DNA of 64,000 nt. Origin: Halomicrobium zhouii. GTDB lineage: Archaea; Halobacteriota; Halobacteria; Halobacteriales; Haloarculaceae. The position numbers were made by a program, and so were the translations under genes. Where the stretch lies: assembly GCF_900114435.1 (NCBI RefSeq), contig NZ_FOZK01000003.1, positions 1-64,000 on the forward strand, in the 5' to 3' direction. The notes under the pieces were generated by a model. The model worked only from the letters and a program-made list of their open reading frames with translations. It was not told the origin of the DNA and searched no databases. This document shows, one piece after another, positions 1 to 8,579 of the stretch; the stretch's first letter is position 1, and each line of letters starts with the position of its first letter.

Positions 1-64
1 CCCGCCTGCGTTTCGGTGAGTACTGGAGTGTGCGAACCTCTGGGAAACTCGATTCGCCGCCTGC
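1..64 (+). rRNA. rrf: 5S ribosomal RNA, 3' part (truncated by window edge)
   Basis: The first 64 bases match my memory of the 3' half of haloarchaeal 5S rRNA, including the highly conserved stretch around GAGTACTGGAGTG (18-30), the CTCTGGGAAAC block (39-49) and the 3' CGCCGCC that pairs with the missing 5' end. The 5' half lies outside the window, so an rRNA operon reading rightward must end here. The exact 3' nucleotide is uncertain by a few bases. Confidence 0.88.
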
Positions 65-75
65 CACTCATACTC

Positions 76-140
76 GGCGTCCAATTCGGACGCCACTATT
101 TCAACCCTCGAACAGCCACTGCGCTGTTCGGGGGTTTTTG
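76..140 (+). terminator. Terminator of the rRNA operon
   Basis: Two hairpins follow the 5S rRNA. The first pairs GGCGTCC (76-82) with GGACGCC (88-94) around a 5-nt loop. The second pairs CGAACAGC (109-116) with GCTGTTCG (123-130) and is followed by GGGGTTTTTG. A GC-rich stem followed by a T run after an rRNA gene is best read as a transcription terminator; the minus-strand cupin gene converges on it. No tRNA-Cys, which often trails 5S in haloarchaea, is present here. Confidence 0.7.
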
Positions 141-169
141 TCATTTATACCACGCCACTACGGAGTGCC

Positions 170-721
170 TTACTTCCACTCCGTACCGCACGTTTTGCAC
201 TTCGAGACCGGAGTCTCGCCGTCGTCGCCGAGCACTGCCTGCAAGTCCTGCCCGCCACACTCCGGACACCTGGGCCGGGACTCGGCCCCGCACTCGTCAC
301 AGACCAGCGCACCGCCGGTCTCGTTCCTCACCAGCCGCTGTTCGTCGTGGCCGCACTCCGGACAGGCGACCGGAATCAGTAGCTCGGTCGTGTCGCGGGG
401 AGCACCGAGCGCGAGCACTACCGCGTCACGGTCGGCGTCGTTCTTGCCGGACTGGTGTTCGCCGGGTTCGAACCGAACTGCTTCGCCAGCGGTGACGGTG
501 ATCACTCCCTCGAGCGTTTCGACGGTGAGCGTCCCATCGAGCACCACGAATATCTCTTCCTGGTCGGCGTGCGCGTGTAGCCCCGCGAGTCTGTCACCCG
601 GCGCAAGCCGGTAGTGGTTGATGGCAACGTCCGTCGTCCCGATAGCGTCGCCGAGCGACCGTTTTTCTGCGATGCTTCCCACGTCGGCCGGTTCGACCGG
701 GTCGATCGCGACCGTTTTCAT
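170..721 (-). CDS. Cupin-domain protein with C-terminal zinc ribbon
   Basis: 183 aa. Residues about 35-105 form a cupin barrel (HAHADQEEIFVVLDG, then the second motif near residue 85 with PGEHQSG). The C-terminal 60 residues carry four CxxC pairs (CPEC, CDEC, CPEC, CKTC), as expected for a double zinc ribbon that could bind nucleic acid or a protein. The combination suggests a small-molecule or metal-binding cupin tethered to a zinc ribbon; substrate unknown. The start at 721 is favoured because an A/T-rich box on the minus strand (744-753) lies 27 nt upstream, which would make the mRNA leaderless. Convergent with the upstream rRNA operon, divergent from fumC. Confidence 0.8.
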   Translation of the reverse strand: MKTVAIDPVEPADVGSIAEKRSLGDAIGTTDVAINHYRLAPGDRLAGLHAHADQEEIFVVLDGTLTVETLEGVITVTAGEAVRFEPGEHQSGKNDADRDAVVLALGAPRDTTELLIPVACPECGHDEQRLVRNETGGALVCDECGAESRPRCPECGGQDLQAVLGDDGETPVSKCKTCGTEWK

Positions 722-743
722 AGGCGATCTACGACCGCATCAC

Positions 744-753
744 GCAAAAATTT
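744..753 (-). promoter_or_regulatory. TATA-like box of the cupin gene
   Basis: A/T run reading AAATTTTTGC on the minus strand, centred about 27 nt before the ATG at 721; supports a leaderless transcript. Confidence 0.5.
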
Positions 754-790
754 CGGTAACCAGATATCTCTCATCGGCCGCGAAACGGTG

Positions 791-798
791 GCTTTTAC
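791..798 (+). promoter_or_regulatory. TATA-like box of fumC
   Basis: GCTTTTAC centred about 30 nt before the fumC ATG at 826, the usual haloarchaeal spacing for a near-leaderless mRNA. Confidence 0.5.
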
Positions 799-825
799 GC
801 GCATGCGAGCGACGTCTCACGTGTC

Positions 826-2232
826 ATGAGCGACGAGTTCCGGACCGAACGCGACAGTCTCGGAGAGATGCAGGTGCCGGCGGACGCGTACTGGGGCGCC
901 CAGACCCAGCGCGCCGTCGAGAACTTCCCGATCTCGAACGTCACCTTCGGGCGGCGCTTCGTGCGCGCGCTCGGTGTCGTCAAGAAGGCGGCCGCGCTGG
1001 CCAACAACGACCTCGGGACGGTCCCCGACGACAAAGCAGAGGCAATCGTCGAGGCCGCCGACGAGGTCATCGCCGGCCAGCACGACGACCAGTTCCCCGT
1101 CGACGTGTTCCAGACCGGGTCGGGCACGTCCTCGAACATGAACGCGAACGAGGTCATCGCCAACCGCGCTACCGAGATCTACGGCGGCGAAATCGGGACG
1201 CGCGAGATCCACCCCAACGACCACGTCAACTTCGGCCAGTCGAGCAACGACGTCATCCCGACCGCGATGCACGTCGCTTCCCTGGAGGCCGTCGAGAAGG
1301 ACGTCCTCCCCGCGCTGGCGACGCTGCGTGACGCGCTCGAAGCGAAGGAAGAGGAGTTCGACGACGTGGTCAAGACCGGCCGCACCCACCTCCAGGACGC
1401 GACGCCGATCACGCTCGGCCAGGAGTTCTCGGGTTACCGGACCCAGATCGAGAAGGGCATCGAGCGCGTCGAGGGGACGCGTGAGCACCTCTCGGAGCTG
1501 GCCCTGGGCGGGACCGCCGTCGGGACCGGGCTGAACACCCACCCCGAGTTCCCTGCGAAGGCAGCGGAGTACATGTCGGAGGAGACCGGCGTCGAGTTCC
1601 GTGAGGCCGACAACCACTTCGAGGCCCAGGCGGCCCACGACGCGATGAACGAGGCCCACGGCGCGCTGGAGACGGTCGCGGGGAGCCTCAACAAGATCGC
1701 CAACGACCTGCGCCTGCTCGCGTCCGGCCCCCGGAACGGACTGGGCGAGATAGACCAGCCCGAGAACCAGCCCGGTTCTTCCATCATGCCCGGGAAGATC
1801 AACCCCGTCGTCGCCGAGGCGGTCAACCAGGTCCACAAGCAGGTCGTCGGCAACGACGCCGCGGTGTCTGCCGGCGCGGCCGAGGGCCAGATCGACCTCA
1901 ACCTCTACAAGCCCGTCCTCGCGAGCAACTTCCTCCAGTCCGCGCGCCTGATCGCCAACGGCAGCGAGGTGTTCGCCGAGAAGTTCGTCGCCAAACTCGA
2001 GGCCGACCGCGAGCACTGCGCCGAGCGCGTCCAGCAGAGCATGGCGCTGGCCACGGCGCTCAACCCCGCCATCGGCTACGACAAGGCCAGCAAGGTCGCC
2101 AAGCAGGCCCTGGCAGAGGGCAAGACCATCCGCGAAGTCGTCCTCGAAGAGGGCTACCTCGACGAGGACGAGGTCGACGCGGTGCTGGACCCGGCGAAGA
2201 TGACCGAGCGCGTCATCCTCGGCGACGACTAG
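826..2232 (+). CDS. fumC: Fumarate hydratase, class II
   Basis: 468 aa, the normal length of class II (iron-independent) fumarases. It interconverts fumarate and L-malate in the cytoplasmic TCA cycle. The superfamily signature GSSIMPGKINP is at residues 317-327 and carries the catalytic serine of the flexible loop; the TGSGTSSNMN and SSNDVIPTA substrate-loop motifs are near residues 98 and 140. The start is fixed by good family agreement (DEFRTERDSLGEMQVP). Its stop codon overlaps the stop codon of the converging lipoprotein gene by two bases, so there is no spacer for a separate terminator. Aspartase belongs to the same superfamily, but the overall pattern reads as FumC. Confidence 0.95.
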   Translation: MSDEFRTERDSLGEMQVPADAYWGAQTQRAVENFPISNVTFGRRFVRALGVVKKAAALANNDLGTVPDDKAEAIVEAADEVIAGQHDDQFPVDVFQTGSGTSSNMNANEVIANRATEIYGGEIGTREIHPNDHVNFGQSSNDVIPTAMHVASLEAVEKDVLPALATLRDALEAKEEEFDDVVKTGRTHLQDATPITLGQEFSGYRTQIEKGIERVEGTREHLSELALGGTAVGTGLNTHPEFPAKAAEYMSEETGVEFREADNHFEAQAAHDAMNEAHGALETVAGSLNKIANDLRLLASGPRNGLGEIDQPENQPGSSIMPGKINPVVAEAVNQVHKQVVGNDAAVSAGAAEGQIDLNLYKPVLASNFLQSARLIANGSEVFAEKFVAKLEADREHCAERVQQSMALATALNPAIGYDKASKVAKQALAEGKTIREVVLEEGYLDEDEVDAVLDPAKMTERVILGDD

Positions 2233-3062
2233 GCGTCGGTCCTCGTCGACTCGTTCACGTCGTCGGTGACCCACTTCGGTTCGGTGACCGTCGCCGTCCC
2301 GACCTGTCGGTACGTGACGTTGTCGCGGACGTCGATCCGCTCGTCGTTCCGCCGGACGGTGAACGTGACGTTCAGGCTCCGGACGAACCCGTCCGAACGC
2401 ACGACGGCACGCGCGCGATAGGAGTCGAGGGCACCGTACCGCGGCAACGTCGGGCGCGTGCCGACGACTTCGTAGTGCGTACCCTCACCGACGTCGATGC
2501 GTGAGACGGTCTCGTTTTCGAGACGGAGATATCGACGTATCGCGACGGTCACGAGGTCGGCTTCGGCGGGGCGCCCGCCCGCGGATGCGTTTTTGCGGAC
2601 GACCCGGCCGTCGTCGGTTCGCCAGGTTCGATAAGCGACGTCGCCGTCGACGTAGTTCTCGTGGTTGTCGAGGCTCTGGATGCGGCCGTCGATCACCGTC
2701 TCGTACGGGTCGGCCGCCAGGTGGTACCTGGACGCGTTCTCGTACGTGAGCCGTCGGGCCACGGCGCTCTCTGCCGTCGTGTTTCCGAACTGGTGGACGA
2801 CGGATCTCGTCCCATCCATTCGGTAGCTCGTCCCGTCAGTGATCTCGGCGTGAGACCGCGCGAGAGAACCGGCGTCGGTGACGCCCGACGCGTCCAGTCC
2901 GGGGGCGAGGGATCCGCCCGGTTCCTCGGGGCTCGGCGAGGGCGTCGGTACCGGTGCCGGCGTTACGGTCGTCGTCTCCGTGGAGCTGTCGGTCAGCGAC
3001 CCGCAACCGGCGGTGACCGCGAGGACGACCAGACCGACTGTACCGAAGAACCGCCAGCCCAT
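2229..3062 (-). CDS. Secreted lipoprotein, paralogue of the next gene
   Basis: 277 aa. Starting at 3062 gives a clean lipoprotein signal (MGWRFF, hydrophobic core, then the lipobox VTAGC with Cys about 19), so a longer reading frame beginning at 3119 is rejected. A Pro/Thr/Ser-rich linker follows (residues about 25-50), then a beta-rich domain with repeated patterns such as DGRIQSLDNHENY, YRTWRTDDG and YRARAVVRSDGFVRSLNVTF. The same layout is found in the neighbour at 3112-3978. A TATA-like ATTTATT box on the minus strand near 3093 suggests its own promoter. It probably sits on the outer face of the membrane as a diacylglyceryl lipoprotein. Function unknown; it resembles haloarchaeal DUF7537-type lipoproteins, a recollection I cannot verify. 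Confidence 0.75.
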   Translation of the reverse strand: MGWRFFGTVGLVVLAVTAGCGSLTDSSTETTTVTPAPVPTPSPSPEEPGGSLAPGLDASGVTDAGSLARSHAEITDGTSYRMDGTRSVVHQFGNTTAESAVARRLTYENASRYHLAADPYETVIDGRIQSLDNHENYVDGDVAYRTWRTDDGRVVRKNASAGGRPAEADLVTVAIRRYLRLENETVSRIDVGEGTHYEVVGTRPTLPRYGALDSYRARAVVRSDGFVRSLNVTFTVRRNDERIDVRDNVTYRQVGTATVTEPKWVTDDVNESTRTDA

Positions 3063-3111
3063 TACCTGTGTACTGGCGGGTCCTGGAGCAATAAATGCTG
3101 GAGTCGGGCTT

Positions 3112-3978
3112 TTACTCACCGTCGTCGTCGACCCGCAGGTGGGACAGCCGTCGTTCGCTCTCGGTCGCCGCCTGGGGCCACTGCTCGTCGACCCAGCCGG
3201 GTCGGTCGACCGAAACGTCGTCGCGCCGTTCGTACCGGAAGGAGTACTCGACGGTGACGACTCGATCGGGCCGGTCGACGACGTACGAGACGTTCATCGC
3301 CCTGACGAAACCCTCGGGTGAGACCAGCGCGGTGGCCGAGAAGTTCCGGCCCCTCGTGAATCCCGGGACCATCTCGCGCTCGGAGTGGACGCGGTAGTAC
3401 GGCTCCCCGTCGACGCGGGCCTCGGCGACGGTGGCGTTCGGGACTGCCAGGTACCGCCGGATGGGCCCGGCCATCTCGCTCTCGTATCGGACACTCGCCG
3501 CTTCGGCCGGCTGTCGCGCGTAGGTAAACTCTTGCTGTGAGAACGGGACGAATCGTCGATAGACCGTCTCTCCGTCGGCGAACTCGCTGACGTCGTTGAG
3601 CAGTCGTTCGTCGCCGCGCTGGGCGAGATCGCGTCGATTCGTGTAGAACAGGTAGCGTCGTTCGCTCTCGACGCTGAGGTTCTGCCGGACGACGTGTTCC
3701 TGGCCGGAGACGTTCGGGAGTGGGTCCGTCCGGCGGACCGAGCGCCAGACGTAGCGCTCGCCCTCGATGGCGTTCGTGTGGGCCTCGGCCAGGCGGTTGA
3801 CGTCCCGGACGCCGCCGCCGAATAGCCCCGGGGCGACACCCGTGGGTGTCGGTTCCTCCGTCGGAACGCCGGTGACTGGCACGGGCGTCACGGCCTCCGT
3901 CGATTCGCTCGCGGTCGTGAACGTCCCACAGCCGGCAGTGACTGCGAGGACGAGGACGGCGAGCAGCCCCCAGCGCAT
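3112..3978 (-). CDS. Secreted lipoprotein, paralogue of the previous gene
   Basis: 288 aa. It begins with MRWGLLAVLVLAVTAGC, a lipoprotein signal with lipobox VTAGC, followed by a Thr/Pro/Glu linker and a domain that aligns by eye along its length with the downstream gene product (GVRDVNRLAEAHTNAI against GVTDAGSLARSHAEI; the C-terminal SPEGFVRAMNVSYVV against SDGFVRSLNVTFTV). The pair is therefore a tandem duplication. A minus-strand A/T box near 4000-4007 lies 27 nt before the ATG. It is divergent from gatE. Likely surface-anchored with no catalytic motif seen; possibly a ligand-binding or envelope-structural protein. Confidence 0.75.
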   Translation of the reverse strand: MRWGLLAVLVLAVTAGCGTFTTASESTEAVTPVPVTGVPTEEPTPTGVAPGLFGGGVRDVNRLAEAHTNAIEGERYVWRSVRRTDPLPNVSGQEHVVRQNLSVESERRYLFYTNRRDLAQRGDERLLNDVSEFADGETVYRRFVPFSQQEFTYARQPAEAASVRYESEMAGPIRRYLAVPNATVAEARVDGEPYYRVHSEREMVPGFTRGRNFSATALVSPEGFVRAMNVSYVVDRPDRVVTVEYSFRYERRDDVSVDRPGWVDEQWPQAATESERRLSHLRVDDDGE

Positions 3979-4079
3979 AGCCGAGCATTCGGGGCCGGGC
4001 GCAAAAAGGTGGGTCCCGACGGGAGGCCGCTACCGGGAACTGGACGGTTTTTTACCGTCGGAGGGCCGAGTGACGCGTA

Positions 4080-5948
4080 ATGACGGAGTACGATTACGAG
4101 GATCTCGGCCTCGTGGCCGGCCTGGAGATCCACCAGCAGCTCGACACGGACACCAAACTCTTCTGTGAGTGTCCGACCGATATTCGTGACCCCGGAGAGG
4201 CGACGCGCACGTTTACCCGCTACCTCCACCCGACGAAGAGCGAACTGGGAGAGATAGACCAGGCCGCCCTCGAGGAGAGCATGGTCGACCGCGAGTTCGA
4301 GTACCTGGGCTACGACTCGACCTGCCTCGTCGAGGAGGACGACGAGCCGCCCCACCGGGTCGACCGCGAGGCGATGGACGTCGTCATGGAGATCGCCCAG
4401 CTGCTGGACATGACGCTGGTCGACGTCGTCCACGTGATGCGAAAGATCGTCGTCGACGGCTCGAACACCACCGGATTCCAGCGCTCGATGCTCGTCGCCA
4501 ACGAAGGCGAGATCGAGACGAGCGAGGGCCCGGTCGGCGTCGAGGACATGATGCTCGAAGAGGAGTCCGCCCAGCGCGTCGAAGAGACCGAGGACGGCGT
4601 CCGCTACTCGCTGGACCGGCTGGGCATCCCGCTCGTCGAAATCGGGACCAAACCCGACATCCGCTCACCCGAACAGGCCCGCGAGGCAGCCGAACAGATC
4701 GGCATGCTCCTGCGCTCGACCGGCCACGTCAAGCGCGGCCTGGGGACCATCCGCCAGGACGTCAACGTCTCCATCGCCGAGGGCGCCCGCATCGAACTGA
4801 AGGGCGTCCAGAGCCTCGACGACATCGACGACATCGTCCGCAACGAGGTCCGCCGACAGGTCGAACTGCTGGATATCAAATCGGAACTCGCCGAGCGCGA
4901 AGCGAGCGTCGACGAACCCCAGAACGTCACCGACGTTTTCGAGGGCACGGACTCCGGCGTCATCGGCGGCGCGCTCTCCTCCGGCGGCGAGGTCGAGGCC
5001 GTCCGCCTCGAAGGGTTCGACGGCCTCGTCGGCCGGGAGATTCAGCCAGACCGCCGCCTCGGGACGGAGTTCTCCGACCACGCGAAGCGCCACGGCGCCG
5101 GCGGCATCTTCCACACCGACGAACTGCCGGCCTACGGCGTCACCGAGGACGAGGTCGCCGACCTGCGCGACGCCGTCGACGCCGACTCCGAGGACGCCGT
5201 CGCCATCGTCGCCGACGACCCCCAGACCGCCGAGCAGGCCATCGACGCCGTCGCCGACCGGGCGAGGACGGCGATGGAGGGCGTCCCGGAGGAGACCCGC
5301 GGCGCGAACGACGACGCCACCTCCCGCTATCTCCGACCGCTCCCTGGCGCAGCGCGGATGTACCCCGAGACGGACGTGCCACCCGTGCGCCCGGACCCGA
5401 CGGAGGTCGAACCGCCGGAACTCCTGACCGAAAAGACCGAGCGCTACCAGGCCGAGTTCGACCTCGGTGAGGGCCTGGCCGAACAGGTCGCCTACGGCCA
5501 GCGCTGGCGCCTCTTCGAGGAACTCGTCGGCCAGGGGGTCGACCCGAACCTCGCCGCAGGAACCCTGGAGTCGACGCTTACCGAACTCCGGCGCGACGAC
5601 GTCCCCGTCGCACACCTCACCGACGAGCACCTCCGCGAGACCATCCTGCTCGTGCACGAAGGGGAGGTCCCGCGCGAGGGCGTCAACGACTTGCTCACCG
5701 CGCTGGCCGAGGACCCGACGCTCACCGCCGAGGAAGCGGTCGAACAGGAGGGCCTCGGCGGCGTCGACGAGAGTGAGGTCCGCGAGGCCGTCGCCGAGGT
5801 CGTCGAGCGTAACGCCGACCAGGTCGCCGAGGAGGGCATGGGCGCCTTCTCCGGGCTGATGGGCGAGGCGATGGGCGCGCTTCGCGGGAAGGCCGACGGC
5901 GACACGGTCAGCGACGTGCTGCGAGAAGAGATCCAGAAGCGAGCCTGA
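4080..5948 (+). CDS. gatE: Glu-tRNA(Gln) amidotransferase subunit E
   Basis: 622 aa, the expected length of archaeal GatE. With GatD (not in the window) it converts misacylated Glu-tRNA(Gln) to Gln-tRNA(Gln), using ammonia from glutamine hydrolysis by GatD. GatE supplies the kinase and transamidation chamber. The GatB/E core is seen in GLVAGLEIHQQLDT (residues about 10-23), the tRNA-related TRTFTRYLHP and the GRPLVEIGTKPDI-like segment near residue 190. An inserted GAD domain lies around residues 290-410, which distinguishes GatE from GatB, and a YqeY-like helical tail follows. A TATA box (TTTTTTA near 4050) lies 27-30 nt upstream. Haloarchaea lack a direct GlnRS route, so this gene should be essential. 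Confidence 0.95.
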   Translation: MTEYDYEDLGLVAGLEIHQQLDTDTKLFCECPTDIRDPGEATRTFTRYLHPTKSELGEIDQAALEESMVDREFEYLGYDSTCLVEEDDEPPHRVDREAMDVVMEIAQLLDMTLVDVVHVMRKIVVDGSNTTGFQRSMLVANEGEIETSEGPVGVEDMMLEEESAQRVEETEDGVRYSLDRLGIPLVEIGTKPDIRSPEQAREAAEQIGMLLRSTGHVKRGLGTIRQDVNVSIAEGARIELKGVQSLDDIDDIVRNEVRRQVELLDIKSELAEREASVDEPQNVTDVFEGTDSGVIGGALSSGGEVEAVRLEGFDGLVGREIQPDRRLGTEFSDHAKRHGAGGIFHTDELPAYGVTEDEVADLRDAVDADSEDAVAIVADDPQTAEQAIDAVADRARTAMEGVPEETRGANDDATSRYLRPLPGAARMYPETDVPPVRPDPTEVEPPELLTEKTERYQAEFDLGEGLAEQVAYGQRWRLFEELVGQGVDPNLAAGTLESTLTELRRDDVPVAHLTDEHLRETILLVHEGEVPREGVNDLLTALAEDPTLTAEEAVEQEGLGGVDESEVREAVAEVVERNADQVAEEGMGAFSGLMGEAMGALRGKADGDTVSDVLREEIQKRA

Positions 5949-5993
5949 TCCCGCACGCTGCAGCCTGTTCCGTTACGCAATCGCCGCTGGCTG

Positions 5994-6710
5994 TTACTCC
6001 AGCTTGTTCGTCGCCCGTCGCAGAATCCCGCGGAGCGTGACGGTCTCTCGTCCGGTCGGGTGCGCGCGCCCCATCACCCGGCGAAAGAGCCGGCCGGCCT
6101 TGGCGTGTTTCTCCTCTGGGTGGCCCGCCGCGGCGACGAATTGGTCGAACTGGTCGTACAGGCCCTCGATCTCCCGCTCGCTCGCGCGTTCGTGGACGGT
6201 TTCGGGGAGCTGGGTCTCCGCGACGGTCAACTCACGGAGTTCGTACAGCACGATGGTCGCGGCCTGGCCCAGGTTGAGCACGGGGTAGGCGGCGCTGGCG
6301 GGGATCGAACAGATCTCGTCGAGGCGGGCGAGTTCGTCGTTGGTCAGGCCGACGCGCTCGCGGCCGAACACGACGACGGTGTCCCCCTGGACGCCGGCGA
6401 GACTGTCGGCGAGTTCGGCGGGCGTCCGGAACGGGTAGCGGACGTGGCTGTCCTCGTCCTCGTTGGTGACGGCGGTGCAGCCGACGGTGTGGTAGTTCTC
6501 GACGAGGTGGTCGAAGGTGACCTCGCGGGCGTTCGGGAGGATATCTTCGCGGGCCTGCCCGGCGAAGCCGTAGGCCTCCCCGTCGGGGTCGAGTTCCGGC
6601 GGGTCGACGAGGAGCAGGTCGGAGAGCCCGAAGTTCTTCATCGCTCGTGCGATGGTGCCGACGTTTCCCGGCGTCTTCGCGTCGACGACGGCGACGCTGA
6701 CGTCGGTCAT
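5994..6710 (-). CDS. trmJ: SPOUT tRNA 2'-O-methyltransferase, TrmJ family
   Basis: 238 aa from the ATG at 6710. Longer readings upstream are arginine-rich shadow sequence. The SPOUT signatures are present: the N-terminal [17 protein letters not shown], then [15 protein letters not shown] (residues about 115-130) and [18 protein letters not shown] (about 137-155), which together form the SAM-binding trefoil knot. A roughly 80-residue C-terminal extension follows. Archaeal TrmJ methylates the ribose of C32 in tRNAs; the exact target here is inferred. Its ATG overlaps the stop of the upstream gene (ATGA), so the two are translationally coupled. Confidence 0.88.
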   Translation of the reverse strand: MTDVSVAVVDAKTPGNVGTIARAMKNFGLSDLLLVDPPELDPDGEAYGFAGQAREDILPNAREVTFDHLVENYHTVGCTAVTNEDEDSHVRYPFRTPAELADSLAGVQGDTVVVFGRERVGLTNDELARLDEICSIPASAAYPVLNLGQAATIVLYELRELTVAETQLPETVHERASEREIEGLYDQFDQFVAAAGHPEEKHAKAGRLFRRVMGRAHPTGRETVTLRGILRRATNKLE

Positions 6711-7234
6711 ACGTCCAGATCGTCGAGGTTCACGTCGAGCGCTTCCAGGTCCTCGTCGTCCATCTCGCGGAGTTCCTGTTCGAGGCCGGGGAGCTCGTCG
6801 TGCAGGTCGCCGGCGTCGGGGACCTCGTCGGGCGATTCGTCGACGTGGTCGAGTGGCGGGAACGCGTCGGGGGCGCGCCCGCCGTCCATGAACCACTCGT
6901 GGAAGGCGTCGCCCAGTTCGGGGTGGCCGACCAGGTCCTCGTCGGCCTCGTTCCGGAACCAGTAGACGAAGTCTCGCTCGTGGTCGCTGCAGAGGACGAC
7001 CTCGCCCCGGGGTTCGCCGTAGATGACCTCAGCCGGATTGCACTCCTCGGCGTTCTCCTCGCCGTGGATCAGCCAGCAGGCGTCACAAGGGTCGCCGACG
7101 CGTTCGGTGAGTCGGAGGATGCGGTCGCGCGCGTCGCGGTCCATCGTTCCGAGCGGGCGGAGCTGGCCCTCGTCGTCGAAGACCACGTCCTCGTCGAAGC
7201 GCCAGCCACGGAGTCCGATGTTGACCTTGCCCAT
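6707..7234 (-). CDS. Conserved haloarchaeal protein of unknown function, coupled to trmJ
   Basis: 175 aa from the ATG at 7234 ([13 protein letters not shown]), chosen because the sequence upstream of it looks non-coding and an A/T-poor divergent promoter lies beyond. It has a CDAC pair near residue 50, further Cys residues near 65 and 82, and a CSDH segment, which could form a zinc site. The middle carries [12 protein letters not shown], and the last 45 residues are very acidic. It overlaps trmJ by ATGA, which hints at a role with a tRNA-modifying enzyme, but that is inference. I do not recognise a named domain. Confidence 0.75.
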   Translation of the reverse strand: MGKVNIGLRGWRFDEDVVFDDEGQLRPLGTMDRDARDRILRLTERVGDPCDACWLIHGEENAEECNPAEVIYGEPRGEVVLCSDHERDFVYWFRNEADEDLVGHPELGDAFHEWFMDGGRAPDAFPPLDHVDESPDEVPDAGDLHDELPGLEQELREMDDEDLEALDVNLDDLDV

Positions 7235-7346
7235 GGCCGAGGGTAGGATAGAACCGGATAAAAGCGCGATGATGCGCCTCCAGCGTGTCGTCGGATTCCC
7301 CGGCGATATCCGGTGGCTTAACAGGTCCCAGGCCGAGTGGCGAGTC

Positions 7347-8216
7347 ATGAACGCCGTCGACGCGGCCGGGCTGGGGATCGGAGACGACTATCCGACGCGG
7401 ATCATGGGTGTCCTCAACGTCAGCCGGGAGTCGCCGTACGACCCGAGCGTCTTCGACGACTCCGGCGAGGCCGCCGCGTACGTGGACGAGGAACTGATCG
7501 GCGAGGGCGCCGACATCGTCGACGTCGGGCTCGAATCCGCCAACAAGCGCTTCGACGTCCTCTCGGCAGAGCAGGAACTCGACCGGCTGGACACCGCCGT
7601 CGAAGCCGTGGAGTCGGTGAGCGGGGACGCCGTCTTCTCCATCGAGACGCGCTACGCCGAGGTCGCCGAGGCGGCCATCGACCGCGGCTTCGACATGGTC
7701 AACGACATCTGCGGCTTCGCCGACCCCGAGATGCCCGACGTCTGTCGCGAGTACGACGTCGCCGTGGCGAAGATGGCCAGCCCGCCGAATCTGGAGCGCC
7801 CTGGCGCAGTCGAGGAGACGCCGTGGCCAGAGCGACGGTCGCAGGCGTGGGCCGACGAGGCCGACTACGTCGACCAGGTGTACGCCGCGCTCGAACAGAA
7901 CGGCCTCACCGACAAGACCATCGTCGACCCGGCCTTCGGCGGCTGGTCCGAGGCCAAGACGCTCGAGGACGACCGGGAGACGTTCCGCCGTCTGTCGGCG
8001 TTTCGCGAACTCGGGCAGCCGATGCTCGTCTCGATCAACCGCAAGAACTTCCTCCGCGACCTGGCGGGCCGTACCACCGAGGAGGCCTTGCCGGTGTCGC
8101 TGGCCGCCACGTCGATGGCCATCGACCGCGGCGCCCACGTCGTCCGGACCCACGACGTGGCCGAGACGGTGGACGCCGCCCGCGTCGGTGACGCGTTCGC
8201 CTCCAACCGGTCGTGA
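7347..8216 (+). CDS. folP: Dihydropteroate synthase
   Basis: 289 aa. It condenses 6-hydroxymethyl-dihydropterin diphosphate with p-aminobenzoate to form dihydropteroate in folate synthesis. The TIM-barrel signatures are seen: [16 protein letters not shown] (residues about 19-34), [13 protein letters not shown] (about 54-66), and MVNDICGF (about 115-122). The ending [16 protein letters not shown] is typical of DHPS. The usual DIGGESTRPG of bacterial enzymes is modified to DVGLESAN, a pattern I associate with haloarchaeal versions. The ATG at 7347 follows a GCTTAAC TATA-like box (about 7316-7322), giving a leaderless mRNA. The next gene, mptE, makes its pterin substrate. Confidence 0.85.
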   Translation: MNAVDAAGLGIGDDYPTRIMGVLNVSRESPYDPSVFDDSGEAAAYVDEELIGEGADIVDVGLESANKRFDVLSAEQELDRLDTAVEAVESVSGDAVFSIETRYAEVAEAAIDRGFDMVNDICGFADPEMPDVCREYDVAVAKMASPPNLERPGAVEETPWPERRSQAWADEADYVDQVYAALEQNGLTDKTIVDPAFGGWSEAKTLEDDRETFRRLSAFRELGQPMLVSINRKNFLRDLAGRTTEEALPVSLAATSMAIDRGAHVVRTHDVAETVDAARVGDAFASNRS

Positions 8217-8579
8217 ACGCTCGAACCGACTACGACACCCGCTCGGGCGAGCAGCACCGGCCCGTCCAGGGAGCATCGACGATCGCCGCCTCGTCCGTCG
8301 GTCTGGCGTCCCGAGGGCAGCCGACGGACGTCAGACAGACGTTACAGATATCTGATTTATATTTCGAGATGGGCGTCCTCGAACCCGGTGCGACCCGCAG
8401 GCTTCGTTCCGCTGGCGTCTCCGATCTGATACTCGGGCGGTGTGAGTAAGAGAAAGCTTATACCGGATGCCCCGAAAAGAAGCGATGAAGGCCGAAAGGG
8501 CAACCGGGTAGGGGTACACGGTTATGCCATTTCGGCTCAAACTTCGCTTTATCGTGGCCCGAACCGTCCAGTGACTGCT
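8217..8579 (+). other. 363-nt spacer with three TATA-like boxes and a possible folded RNA
   Basis: No coding sequence is convincing here. TATA-like boxes occur at about 8352-8362 (GATTTATATTT, overlapping the palindrome CAGATATCTG), 8454-8462 (AAGCTTATA) and 8547-8553 (GCTTTAT). The last fits a leaderless mptE. Between them CCGGATGCCCC (8463-8473) can pair partly with GGGGTACACGG (8511-8521), enclosing a small GCC-GAAAG-GGC hairpin. That leaves the first two boxes without an assigned gene. Confidence 0.4.

Noticed and set aside
1-100. First impression of a tRNA at the window start
   Set aside because: No acceptor or anticodon arms fit; the bases match the 3' half of 5S rRNA instead.
817-2274. 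A 485-codon minus-strand frame covering fumC
   Set aside because: It is a shadow of the conserved fumarase sequence and has no recognisable motif.
3063-3119. Longer start for the first lipoprotein gene
   Set aside because: It would put 19 polar residues before the signal peptide; the ATG at 3062 gives a standard lipoprotein leader.
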